Part shown: one piece after another, positions 1 through 6,763 of the stretch | How the letters are laid out: the number at the start of each line of letters is the position of its first letter | How positions within the stretch are numbered: the stretch's first letter is position 1 | Assembly (NCBI GenBank): GCA_019419725.1 | Contig: DXZL01000022.1 | Coordinates: 1-17,557 of the forward strand | Source: Veillonella sp. | GTDB lineage: Bacteria; Bacillota; Negativicutes; Veillonellales; Veillonellaceae | Direction: 5' to 3' | DNA length: 17,557 bases | Notes under the pieces: model-generated | Databases searched by the model: none | What the model was told of the DNA's origin: nothing | Seen by the model: only the letters and a program-made list of their open reading frames with translations | Translations under genes and position numbers: made by a program

Positions 1-143
1 GTTCTAACAGTGTGTGCTGCACCATCTACCATAACGGTAACGGTTTTATCATTATAAGAAAAACCTGTCATAGTTACAGCTGTTACAATCAATCCAGCAA
101 CAACAGACGAAATATATCGTTTGTGTGTCTTATGAATTCTCAT
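1..143 (-). CDS. N-terminus of a YabE-like exported protein (DUF348-type), cut by window edge
   Basis: Only the first 47 codons are visible; the gene continues beyond base 1. The ATG at 143-141 is preceded by a perfect Shine-Dalgarno AGGAGGGA (158-151) at 7 nt spacing, which fixes the start. The peptide has a basic start (MRIHKTHKRY), then a hydrophobic stretch at about residues 13-28, so it is either a Sec signal peptide or an N-terminal anchor. The next segment (residues 33-47, KTVTVMVDGAAHTVR) resembles the opening strand of a DUF348 ubiquitin-like domain as found in YabE/Rpf-type cell-wall proteins. In B. subtilis yabE follows tatD (yabD); here the polyphosphate operon sits between them. 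The family usually carries DUF348, G5 and a C-terminal 3D lytic domain, but those parts are outside the window, so a wall-hydrolase role is inferred. Confidence 0.7.
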   Translation of the reverse strand, partial: MRIHKTHKRYISSVVAGLIVTAVTMTGFSYNDKTVTVMVDGAAHTVR

Positions 144-169
144 ATTGTAATCCCTCCTGTAATGTAATT

Positions 170-199
170 ATTCTACTACAGATAGATATAACCTGTCAA
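170..199 (-). promoter_or_regulatory. Sigma-A-type promoter of the YabE-like gene
   Basis: On the minus strand TTGACA (199-194) is separated by 18 nt from TAGAAT (175-170). This is a consensus -35 and a one-mismatch -10. Transcription would begin near 163, giving a leader of about 20 nt that carries the strong ribosome site at 158-151. The short leader leaves no room for a riboswitch. Confidence 0.75.
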
Positions 200-488
200 A
201 CACCAAGGGTTAACAATAGGAGATAAACCTATGTAAATTATGACTTTTTATTAATATAATTTTCTATATTTTTACAAAAAGTCCACTGCATACGTACATA
301 TCTATATTTTTTAATACTATACAATATATTCCGAATTGTGTACATATATACGATACCACTACCATATATAGTATGCTAGGATTTTTTATAACATAAATTG
401 TATTTTTATGTATTTTTCAATTGTTACCAAAATTTTCTACATATCAGAAAACTTCATTTTTATCTCATTTTTAAATATGTATACATGT
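200..488. other. Very AT-rich intergenic stretch, no gene seen
   Basis: Between the YabE-like promoter and the ppk1 terminator there is roughly 290 nt of highly AT-rich sequence with no convincing coding frame or ribosome site on either strand. The octamer GTACATAT occurs at 294-301 and again at 340-347, and related TATATA-rich words recur, but this is what such base composition would give. It could hold upstream activating sequence for the YabE-like promoter; nothing specific can be supported. Confidence 0.5.
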
Positions 489-515
489 AAAAAAGCCTGT
501 AAAAACAGGCTTTTT
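489..515 (-). terminator. Rho-independent terminator of the polyphosphate operon
   Basis: An 11-bp stem is formed by AAAAAGCCTGT (490-500) and ACAGGCTTTTT (505-515) with a 4-nt loop. On the minus strand the stem runs into a T run, about 55 nt past the ppk1 stop codon. The A/T arms also give a T run on the plus strand, so it could act in both directions, though no plus-strand gene ends here. Confidence 0.85.
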
Positions 516-569
516 CAGTATTATATAAATGTATTAAAATTCATCATTCAACACTATGTGTGAATTTCA

Positions 570-2687
570 TCATTTATTCATCTTAAACATTGGTTGTAAA
601 CGCTCAATGACGGTCATCGATTCCTTGTGTTCTCGAGCAATAGCTTCTTTCATAAGTTCCTCTTGAGCAGAAATTGGATGTTCTCTATCATTAATTTTAC
701 GATACGAGCCATCTGCTCTCATAATATGAGCTTTTAAGGTATCTTCTAAATATAAATCTAAAATACCTTTAACGCGCTCCTTATGCCGTTTATCTTCAAT
801 AGGAATCATAAGTTCTACACGTTCATTTAAATTTCTCGGCATCCAGTCTGCACTAGATAGGAATAGACTTTCATTCCCCCCATTATGGAAATAGAATAAA
901 CGATGATGTTCTAAGAAACGCCCTACGACGGAACGAACCGTTATATTATCACTAACACCTGCAATGCCAGGCCGTAGTGTACAGATACCACGAACGATAA
1001 GATCAATACGAACACCTGCAGCAGAAGCTTCATATAGTTTAGCAATGACTTCTTTATCGAGCAAGGAATTCATTTTGCCAATGATATATGCCTCTTCTCC
1101 CTGTTTTGCGAATTCGATTTCACGGTCAATCAATTCCATTATCTTTTCCCGCAAATTTAAAGGGGCTACAATAAATTTATTCCAAATTGGAGGATCGGAA
1201 TAACCAGAAATTAAATTGAAGAAGCGAGATGCATCGTCGCCATATTCATCATTACATGTGAATATGCCACAATCCGTATACATCCGTGCTGTCTTGCCAT
1301 TATAGTTACCTGTAGCTAGGTGAACATAACGCCTAATACCCGCATCTTCCCTGCGAACAACCATGGTAATCTTGGAGTGAGTTTTAAGTCCTTTCAAGCC
1401 ATAAATAACATGGCAGCCAGCCTTTTCTAGGCGGCGTGCCATATGAATATTATTTTCTTCATCAAACCGTGCTTTAACCTCCATAAGTACGGTTACTTGC
1501 TTGCCATTATCAGCCGCTTTTATAAGCGATGCTATAATAGGCGAATCGCCACTGACGCGATATAATGTTTGTTTAATAGCCAATACATCTGGATCCGTAG
1601 CTGCTTGTGCTATAAATTGTTCTACCACCGCAAAAGACTCAAAGGGATGGTGAACAAATAAGTCTTGCTTTCCAATAACAGAGAATAGACTTTCCCCTTC
1701 GTGCTCTACTAATTCACTAGGAAGTTTAGGTTCAAATGGAGCATAACGAAGATGATCGAGACCTGGATAGTTGCAGAAATCAAAATACATACGACAATCA
1801 AGATGACCATCTATACGATATACGTCCTTTGGCTCTAATTCAACACTAGTGAGCACAAAGTCCAATAGATTATCCTTTACATCACCACAAACCTCTAATC
1901 GTACTGCATCACCACGACGTCGACGACGCAAAGATGCTTCTACCTCAGAAAGCAAATCTGTTGCTTCTTCTTCATCAATTTCTAAATCCGCATCACGAGT
2001 AATACGGAACACCATAAAATCTTCTATACCATAACCTTGGAAGAATTGAGTAGCATAATAGGTAATCACATCCTCCAAATATACAAAACGATGCTCTTTA
2101 TTACTACGACTAGGTATTTCAATGATACGATTTAACACAGACGGAATTGGTAAGATTGCGATTTTATAATCTTTTGTACCATCTGGCAATACTTGAAAAA
2201 TACGTATAATGGCATTGATGGTATGGTTTGTTAAAAATGGAAATGGGTGTCCAGAGTCAACGGCTAGAGGTGTTACAACAGGGTAGATATGTTCTTCAAA
2301 ATAGTGACGTAACCAAGCCTTAGATTTCACATCTAACTGTTCTGGATAGGTAAAATAAAATCCATGAGATTCTAATTCAGACAATACATTCTTTAAATAT
2401 GTACTTTGCATCGATACGAGGCGCTGTACAGACTCATCAATAGCCTTTAACTGTGCCTTAGCATCCATATGAGCCGCATCGTACTTAACAATGCCATTCA
2501 CAACTTGATGACGTAATCCAGCCACACGAATCATAAAGAACTCATCTAAATTAGAGCTAGCAATAGCAATAAATCGAAGTCGTTCTAATAAAGGAGTATT
2601 AGTATCAATAGACTCTAATAAAACGCGCTGATTAAACTTTAACCAAGATAATTCACGGTTAAAATAATACTTTGCATTACTGAACAT
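570..2687 (-). CDS. ppk1: Polyphosphate kinase (PPK1)
   Basis: PPK1 reversibly polymerises the terminal phosphate of ATP into inorganic polyphosphate, usually at the membrane. The 705-residue product is close to the family's usual length of about 690-700. It opens with YFNRELSWLKFNQRVL, the PPK1 N-domain signature. The two phospholipase-D-like catalytic domains follow in the second half. The first carries GLKTHSKI with H437, matching the autophosphorylated His435 of E. coli PPK. The second carries FLEHHR with H594, matching His592. The segment SADWMPRNLNERVE near 612-625 is also typical. The ATG overlaps the upstream gene by 11 nt and has a strong G-rich ribosome site (GGGGAGGGG) inside that gene's end. 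It is the last gene of a three-gene operon with two Ppx/GppA genes. Product assignment is near certain; polyphosphate storage or stress use is inferred. Confidence 0.97.
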   Translation of the reverse strand: MFSNAKYYFNRELSWLKFNQRVLLESIDTNTPLLERLRFIAIASSNLDEFFMIRVAGLRHQVVNGIVKYDAAHMDAKAQLKAIDESVQRLVSMQSTYLKNVLSELESHGFYFTYPEQLDVKSKAWLRHYFEEHIYPVVTPLAVDSGHPFPFLTNHTINAIIRIFQVLPDGTKDYKIAILPIPSVLNRIIEIPSRSNKEHRFVYLEDVITYYATQFFQGYGIEDFMVFRITRDADLEIDEEEATDLLSEVEASLRRRRRGDAVRLEVCGDVKDNLLDFVLTSVELEPKDVYRIDGHLDCRMYFDFCNYPGLDHLRYAPFEPKLPSELVEHEGESLFSVIGKQDLFVHHPFESFAVVEQFIAQAATDPDVLAIKQTLYRVSGDSPIIASLIKAADNGKQVTVLMEVKARFDEENNIHMARRLEKAGCHVIYGLKGLKTHSKITMVVRREDAGIRRYVHLATGNYNGKTARMYTDCGIFTCNDEYGDDASRFFNLISGYSDPPIWNKFIVAPLNLREKIMELIDREIEFAKQGEEAYIIGKMNSLLDKEVIAKLYEASAAGVRIDLIVRGICTLRPGIAGVSDNITVRSVVGRFLEHHRLFYFHNGGNESLFLSSADWMPRNLNERVELMIPIEDKRHKERVKGILDLYLEDTLKAHIMRADGSYRKINDREHPISAQEELMKEAIAREHKESMTVIERLQPMFKMNK

Positions 2688-4242
2688 GACGATCCCCTCC
2701 CCTTACTAGTACAATTTCCATACCAAATACCTCTGTAAAATATTCCGAATCACGGTCAAAGGTCCACCATTCTAATGAAATATCCTCATTAGTACGACAG
2801 AATACATAAAGTACATTATCTCGTTCTTCTAATGTTACTTCAGAGATTTTTTGGTTACTACCTGCATCGAGTGCACAAGCAACCCGAATGATGGCTACCA
2901 GCTTGGTAACTTGAATTTTTTGTAATTCTGTTAATGCATTGAAATATGCGTCGTCATCATTTGGAGTTCCCTTGTAGTGGTAATACACAACATTAGCAAC
3001 TACTTGTTTTTCTTCTTCTGAAAGGCCAAATATATCTGTCCCCATTACAATATGATACGCATGCTCTCCATGATTTCGTAAATTAACGAACTTGCCTACA
3101 GAACAAAGAATGGCTGCAATACGACATAGATAGCCCCACCGTTCTGGTAAACCTTTATGTCGCAATGCTTTACAGAATAAGGAGCTAAATAGCTCTACCT
3201 CGGCATCATGAATTCGGTCTGTATGATATCTTGCAGCAACAGCACGGGCTAACTGTGCATTTTGTTCACGCAATTGATACATAAACGGATTATTCTCGGT
3301 TTCCACACCGTAGAACCAACTAATGCCTTGAGAGAATGAAAAGCTACTGAAAATTAATGATTTAGGCTCTATGGCCGTAATGATTTCATTAAATAAAATC
3401 ATGGTAGGCATTAAAATATTGGCCTTATATTCAGGTAATTTATAACGATTCATCAACTTGGTAGCTGTCACACCGTCAAAAGAATTGATAAGCCCTTTAA
3501 ATCGTTCTGGCTCAATAGTAATAATGTCTTCTTTATTATTTTCTTGCCCCATTAAATGAGTCATATATTGCGCCTCATCACCAGATAAGACGATACTATT
3601 AATATTGAAAGTTTGTAATTCTTCACGAAGAGGGCCAATCATACGATGTAAGTATTCTGTAATAGCCCTTGGGAATGATATGGAAGATCGTTGATTTCGA
3701 TTAAATGACTCCATAACCCGTAAGGACCCACTATGCATATTGCGTTGGAACAATAAATTCTCACCACGCCAAACCGTTAAGCCTACCCCACCAGATGTAA
3801 TATCCAAGAATAATGTTGCCTTAGTAGGATCTGTCAGTTTATATTGATGCGTCATCTTGTAATATAACAAAGCATATTTGTAATATACCTCTTTCGGCAT
3901 ATCGATGACCTCAACGCGCATCCCCGTTTGAATATAGATTTGATCTAGAATACTACGACGATTAGCGGCTTCGCGTATTACGGTCGTACCATATAGTTTA
4001 GAACGACTCACGCCATAATCTGCCATTAATTGCTTATAACCTTTTAAAATATGACAGATTTCTTCAATTGTTTTAAAGCTCAAGCGAGATGTTTGAAATA
4101 ATTCTTCCCCAAAGGTTACCTCCCGCGCCGCATAATCTATAACACGTACATCATCTATGCCTTTATATTCTAATATGGTAATACTCATGCTACTGGATCC
4201 CACATGTAGTACTGCATATCGTAATGTTTTTGGTAATGCCAT
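2677..4242 (-). CDS. Divergent Ppx/GppA-like protein with degenerate HD domain, probable pseudoenzyme
   Basis: The 521-residue product is collinear with the Ppx/GppA protein encoded immediately upstream: an ASKHA-fold N-terminal half (about 1-310) and an HD-type helical C-terminal half (about 325-521). Key positions differ. The first phosphate loop DLGSNS is HVGSSS (13-18). The second loop, DLGGASTE in the neighbour, is DITSGGVG (147-154), losing the conserved STE. A glutamate remains in MPKEV (E118), near the family's catalytic Glu. In the HD half, the HDIGK signature reads CSVGK (380-384), losing the metal-binding His-Asp pair, although H394 remains. Its ATG shares one base with the preceding stop (TAATG) behind AAGGAGG, so translation is coupled. 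Family membership is clear. Loss of phosphatase activity is inferred; it may regulate or bind Ppx, PPK or polyphosphate. Divergent but active substrate specificity is the alternative. Confidence 0.85.
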   Translation of the reverse strand: MALPKTLRYAVLHVGSSSMSITILEYKGIDDVRVIDYAAREVTFGEELFQTSRLSFKTIEEICHILKGYKQLMADYGVSRSKLYGTTVIREAANRRSILDQIYIQTGMRVEVIDMPKEVYYKYALLYYKMTHQYKLTDPTKATLFLDITSGGVGLTVWRGENLLFQRNMHSGSLRVMESFNRNQRSSISFPRAITEYLHRMIGPLREELQTFNINSIVLSGDEAQYMTHLMGQENNKEDIITIEPERFKGLINSFDGVTATKLMNRYKLPEYKANILMPTMILFNEIITAIEPKSLIFSSFSFSQGISWFYGVETENNPFMYQLREQNAQLARAVAARYHTDRIHDAEVELFSSLFCKALRHKGLPERWGYLCRIAAILCSVGKFVNLRNHGEHAYHIVMGTDIFGLSEEEKQVVANVVYYHYKGTPNDDDAYFNALTELQKIQVTKLVAIIRVACALDAGSNQKISEVTLEERDNVLYVFCRTNEDISLEWWTFDRDSEYFTEVFGMEIVLVRGGDRHVQ

Positions 4243-5789
4243 TATGCCTCCTTACGAGATTCATGCCATTCTATTTCTAAGGATTTCTCGAATTCTTTTT
4301 TAAATGATTTTGAAAGTTTTTCTACCGCCGTTCTAGTGACACTCACATCGCGTCCCTCTAGGTAAAATACCTTTATAACTACACTCGTATATTTAATATT
4401 TACCTCTAACCGCTTAATAAATTGTTCATGACTTTCATCAAGAGCCTCTGCTATGGCTAAAATAATGGAAAGTTTTTGCCCTAATAAGCGTTGCTCTTGA
4501 TCTAATAATTTACCATATAAGAAATTTTTATATTCCTTTGGCGTCAATCCATGAGAATTCATCACAAGGAATGCACTAAACGCTTGTTCCACATGGGAAA
4601 TACCATATAAATTACTATTAACTAACATGTAACAACCATGGCGGGCATGACTATAATAGTTAACGCATTTGCCTATATCATGCAATAATCCCGCTGCGAT
4701 TAAGCATCGTCTAAAATTCTTATCCGCCTTATGAAGTGGCTCTAATGCATCATATAAAGTAGTAGCTAATTTCGTAATATACTTAGCATGCACGAGCTCA
4801 TGCTTTGTCATACCTAATAGTACATTCTCTGCAGAATGAACTAGAATATCATCGATTATAGAATTTCCGCCTAAATAGTACTCACCGTAATAATCGTAGA
4901 ATAAACCTTCACGCAAACCACAACCGCCTACAACAAGGGTCTTAGCATTTACATAGTTAAACAGCTCATCCACTATGGTGAGTCCTGCAATAATAATATC
5001 TGCACGTTCCGATGATAAGCCACTAATTTTTTTACGGGCCTCTAAGGATTTACCTTTTACATCTTCTAAGATTTCGTGAAATCTATGATATGGTAACTCA
5101 TAGTTATGTAGTTTCGTAATGGGATATGATAACTTACGTTGATCTATTTTTGCAATATTACGAGCTGTACCGCCAATACCTAATAGAGGAAGCTTCACAT
5201 TATGAAGCCAATTATGTTCCTTAATGGTTTTCTTTACGGCCTTCGTCATCTTTTCTAGTTCTTTAGGAGTATACTCATCACCTTTTTGATAGGTTCCTGT
5301 TAAAGTTAGAGCCCCTATAGGTAAGCTAACAGCTTTCACGATATGTCGATTTTTTACTAGCGTTACCTCTGTACTAGCACCACCTAAGTCAAAGATAATA
5401 AAATCTTTGAGCCCAATCGTATTAATAACCCCAAGGAATCCAAGGCGAGCCTCTTCTTCACCAGCAATACATTCTAAATTAAGACCAGTTAGTTCTTTTA
5501 CAGCTTTAATAAAAGCATTTCCATTTTTAGCTAGACGTACTGCAGCCGTAGCAACGGCTTTTATGGTATCTACCTCCATAGCATCCGCCATATGAACAAA
5601 GCCTTTTAATGCGCGTAAAGAACGCTCCATTGCCTCTTTCGTTAACTCATGAGTGCCCCACATATTTTCACTTAAGCGGACACTTTCTTTTTCTTGATAT
5701 ATGAGTCGATAACTACCGGTCTTAGAGATCTCATAAATGACAAAACGAACGGAGTTGGATCCTAAATCTATAAATGCAATACGTTTCAT
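4242..5789 (-). CDS. ppx: Ppx/GppA family exopolyphosphatase with C-terminal HD domain
   Basis: The enzyme family removes terminal phosphate from polyphosphate (Ppx) or from pppGpp (GppA). The 515-residue product has the full signature set: DLGSNS (8-13), GEEEARLGF with the catalytic-Glu region at 111-113, DLGGASTE (134-141), GIGGTARN (204-211) and GGCGLREG (288-295). The C-terminal half is an HD-type domain with an intact HDIGK (H370, D371), H381/H384 and MNSHG near 411-415. The ATG at 5789 has GAGGT as ribosome site 7 nt upstream. It is the first gene of the operon with the degenerate paralogue and ppk1, which favours polyphosphate as substrate; sequence alone cannot exclude pppGpp hydrolysis. 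Upstream lie the tatD terminator and a 14-bp palindrome. Confidence 0.92.
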   Translation of the reverse strand: MKRIAFIDLGSNSVRFVIYEISKTGSYRLIYQEKESVRLSENMWGTHELTKEAMERSLRALKGFVHMADAMEVDTIKAVATAAVRLAKNGNAFIKAVKELTGLNLECIAGEEEARLGFLGVINTIGLKDFIIFDLGGASTEVTLVKNRHIVKAVSLPIGALTLTGTYQKGDEYTPKELEKMTKAVKKTIKEHNWLHNVKLPLLGIGGTARNIAKIDQRKLSYPITKLHNYELPYHRFHEILEDVKGKSLEARKKISGLSSERADIIIAGLTIVDELFNYVNAKTLVVGGCGLREGLFYDYYGEYYLGGNSIIDDILVHSAENVLLGMTKHELVHAKYITKLATTLYDALEPLHKADKNFRRCLIAAGLLHDIGKCVNYYSHARHGCYMLVNSNLYGISHVEQAFSAFLVMNSHGLTPKEYKNFLYGKLLDQEQRLLGQKLSIILAIAEALDESHEQFIKRLEVNIKYTSVVIKVFYLEGRDVSVTRTAVEKLSKSFKKEFEKSLEIEWHESRKEA

Positions 5790-5806
5790 GCTACTAACCT
5801 CGACTT

Positions 5807-5838
5807 ACTATAGTTCAGTATGAATATACTTAAGTATA
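5807..5838 (-). promoter_or_regulatory. Candidate promoter/operator of the ppx-ppk1 operon
   Basis: Between the tatD terminator and the ppx start lies a perfect 14-bp palindrome TATACTTAAGTATA (5825-5838). Reading the minus strand, TATAGT (5812-5807) is a possible -10, and the position 17 nt upstream falls inside the palindrome with a poor -35. An alternative is TATACT (5838-5833) as -10, with its -35 inside the terminator stem. A promoter is needed here because a terminator precedes. The palindrome may be an operator, but its AT-richness makes chance possible. Confidence 0.4.
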
Positions 5839-5844
5839 CCATAG

Positions 5845-5883
5845 AAAAACGCGATTCTCACCGATATGGGAGAATCGCGTTTT
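5845..5883 (-). terminator. Rho-independent terminator of the holB-tatD operon
   Basis: AAAACGCGATTCTC (5846-5859) pairs with GAGAATCGCGTTTT (5870-5883), a 14-bp perfect stem with a 10-nt loop. On the minus strand it is followed by a T run (GTTTTTC). It lies about 110 nt past the tatD stop; the bases between (5884-5992) hold nothing I recognise. Confidence 0.9.
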
Positions 5884-5992
5884 ATAATTTATTATTCTAG
5901 TTATACTTGGTGTATTTTGTAATATCTAATACTAAAGCTCTTAGAATTTTACCAATATTATTTACTAGCATACATGATTACGAGCATTCAAG

Positions 5993-6763
5993 TTATTTAA
6001 TACCAAATACATGTTTACCATTATTATAGGCAATCTCTGAAAACTCATCAACATCAATGCCTTTAAGACTTGCAATCTCTTCTGCTACAAATTGAGTCTT
6101 ACTAGGATCATTGCGTCTACCTCTAAATGGAGGTGGTGTTAAATATGGTGAATCAGTTTCGATAAGAATCCGATCTAATGGCACTTGGCGAGCTACTTCC
6201 TTAAGATTAGTAGACTTAGGGAATACTACAGGTCCGGCAAAAGAAATATAAAATCCTAATTTAATAGCTTCTTTTGCCATTTCCCAACTGCCAGAATAGC
6301 AGTGGAAAATACCCCAATTATCCTTCCCTTCATTGCGCAAGATATTCATAATATCACCATGCGCATCGCGGTCATGAATGATAATAGGTAAATCTACTTC
6401 ACGAGCAAGTTCTAGTTGACGAATAAATACACGCTTTTGTGTTTCACGATCAGAGAAATCATAGTAATAATCTAAACCGATTTCACCGATAGCGCGGACC
6501 TTATCGTTGTTAAGGGCTTGATCCTTATAGAACTCGTAGTCTTCTTCTGTAAAATCTTTTGACTCATGAGGATGTGTGCCTACAGCAGCATATAAACGAT
6601 CATACTGTTTTGCTAAAGCTAGTCCTGATTCAACAGTACCTCTATCTACCCCTGGAATCATAATGTATTCTACGCCAGCATCAAAGCAGGCTTGTAACAT
6701 CTCATCGCGGTCATTATCAAAACGACCGTCATTCACATGAGCGTGTGTATCAAAGAGTTTCAT
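5993..6763 (-). CDS. tatD: TatD-family metal-dependent deoxyribonuclease
   Basis: This is a cytoplasmic TIM-barrel hydrolase of the amidohydrolase superfamily; characterised members are 3'-5' DNA exonucleases or DNA/RNA repair nucleases. The 256 residues match the usual length of about 255-260. Metal ligands are all visible: H7 and H9 in FDTHAHVND, E94 in IGEIGLDYY, H130 in IIIHDRDA, H154 in FHCYSG and D204 in ETDSPYL. The start overlaps the metG stop by one base (TAATG). The ribosome site is weak (GTGG or a more distant AGGAAG), so coupling to metG translation is likely. The order metG-tatD matches metS-yabD of B. subtilis. The physiological substrate is not known from sequence. Confidence 0.95.
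   Translation of the reverse strand: MKLFDTHAHVNDGRFDNDRDEMLQACFDAGVEYIMIPGVDRGTVESGLALAKQYDRLYAAVGTHPHESKDFTEEDYEFYKDQALNNDKVRAIGEIGLDYYYDFSDRETQKRVFIRQLELAREVDLPIIIHDRDAHGDIMNILRNEGKDNWGIFHCYSGSWEMAKEAIKLGFYISFAGPVVFPKSTNLKEVARQVPLDRILIETDSPYLTPPPFRGRRNDPSKTQFVAEEIASLKGIDVDEFSEIAYNNGKHVFGIK

Noticed and set aside
200..488. Possible small RNA or repeat array in the AT-rich gap
   Set aside because: Only short TA-rich words and one repeated octamer are present; no stable hairpin, promoter-terminator pair or regular spacing supports it.
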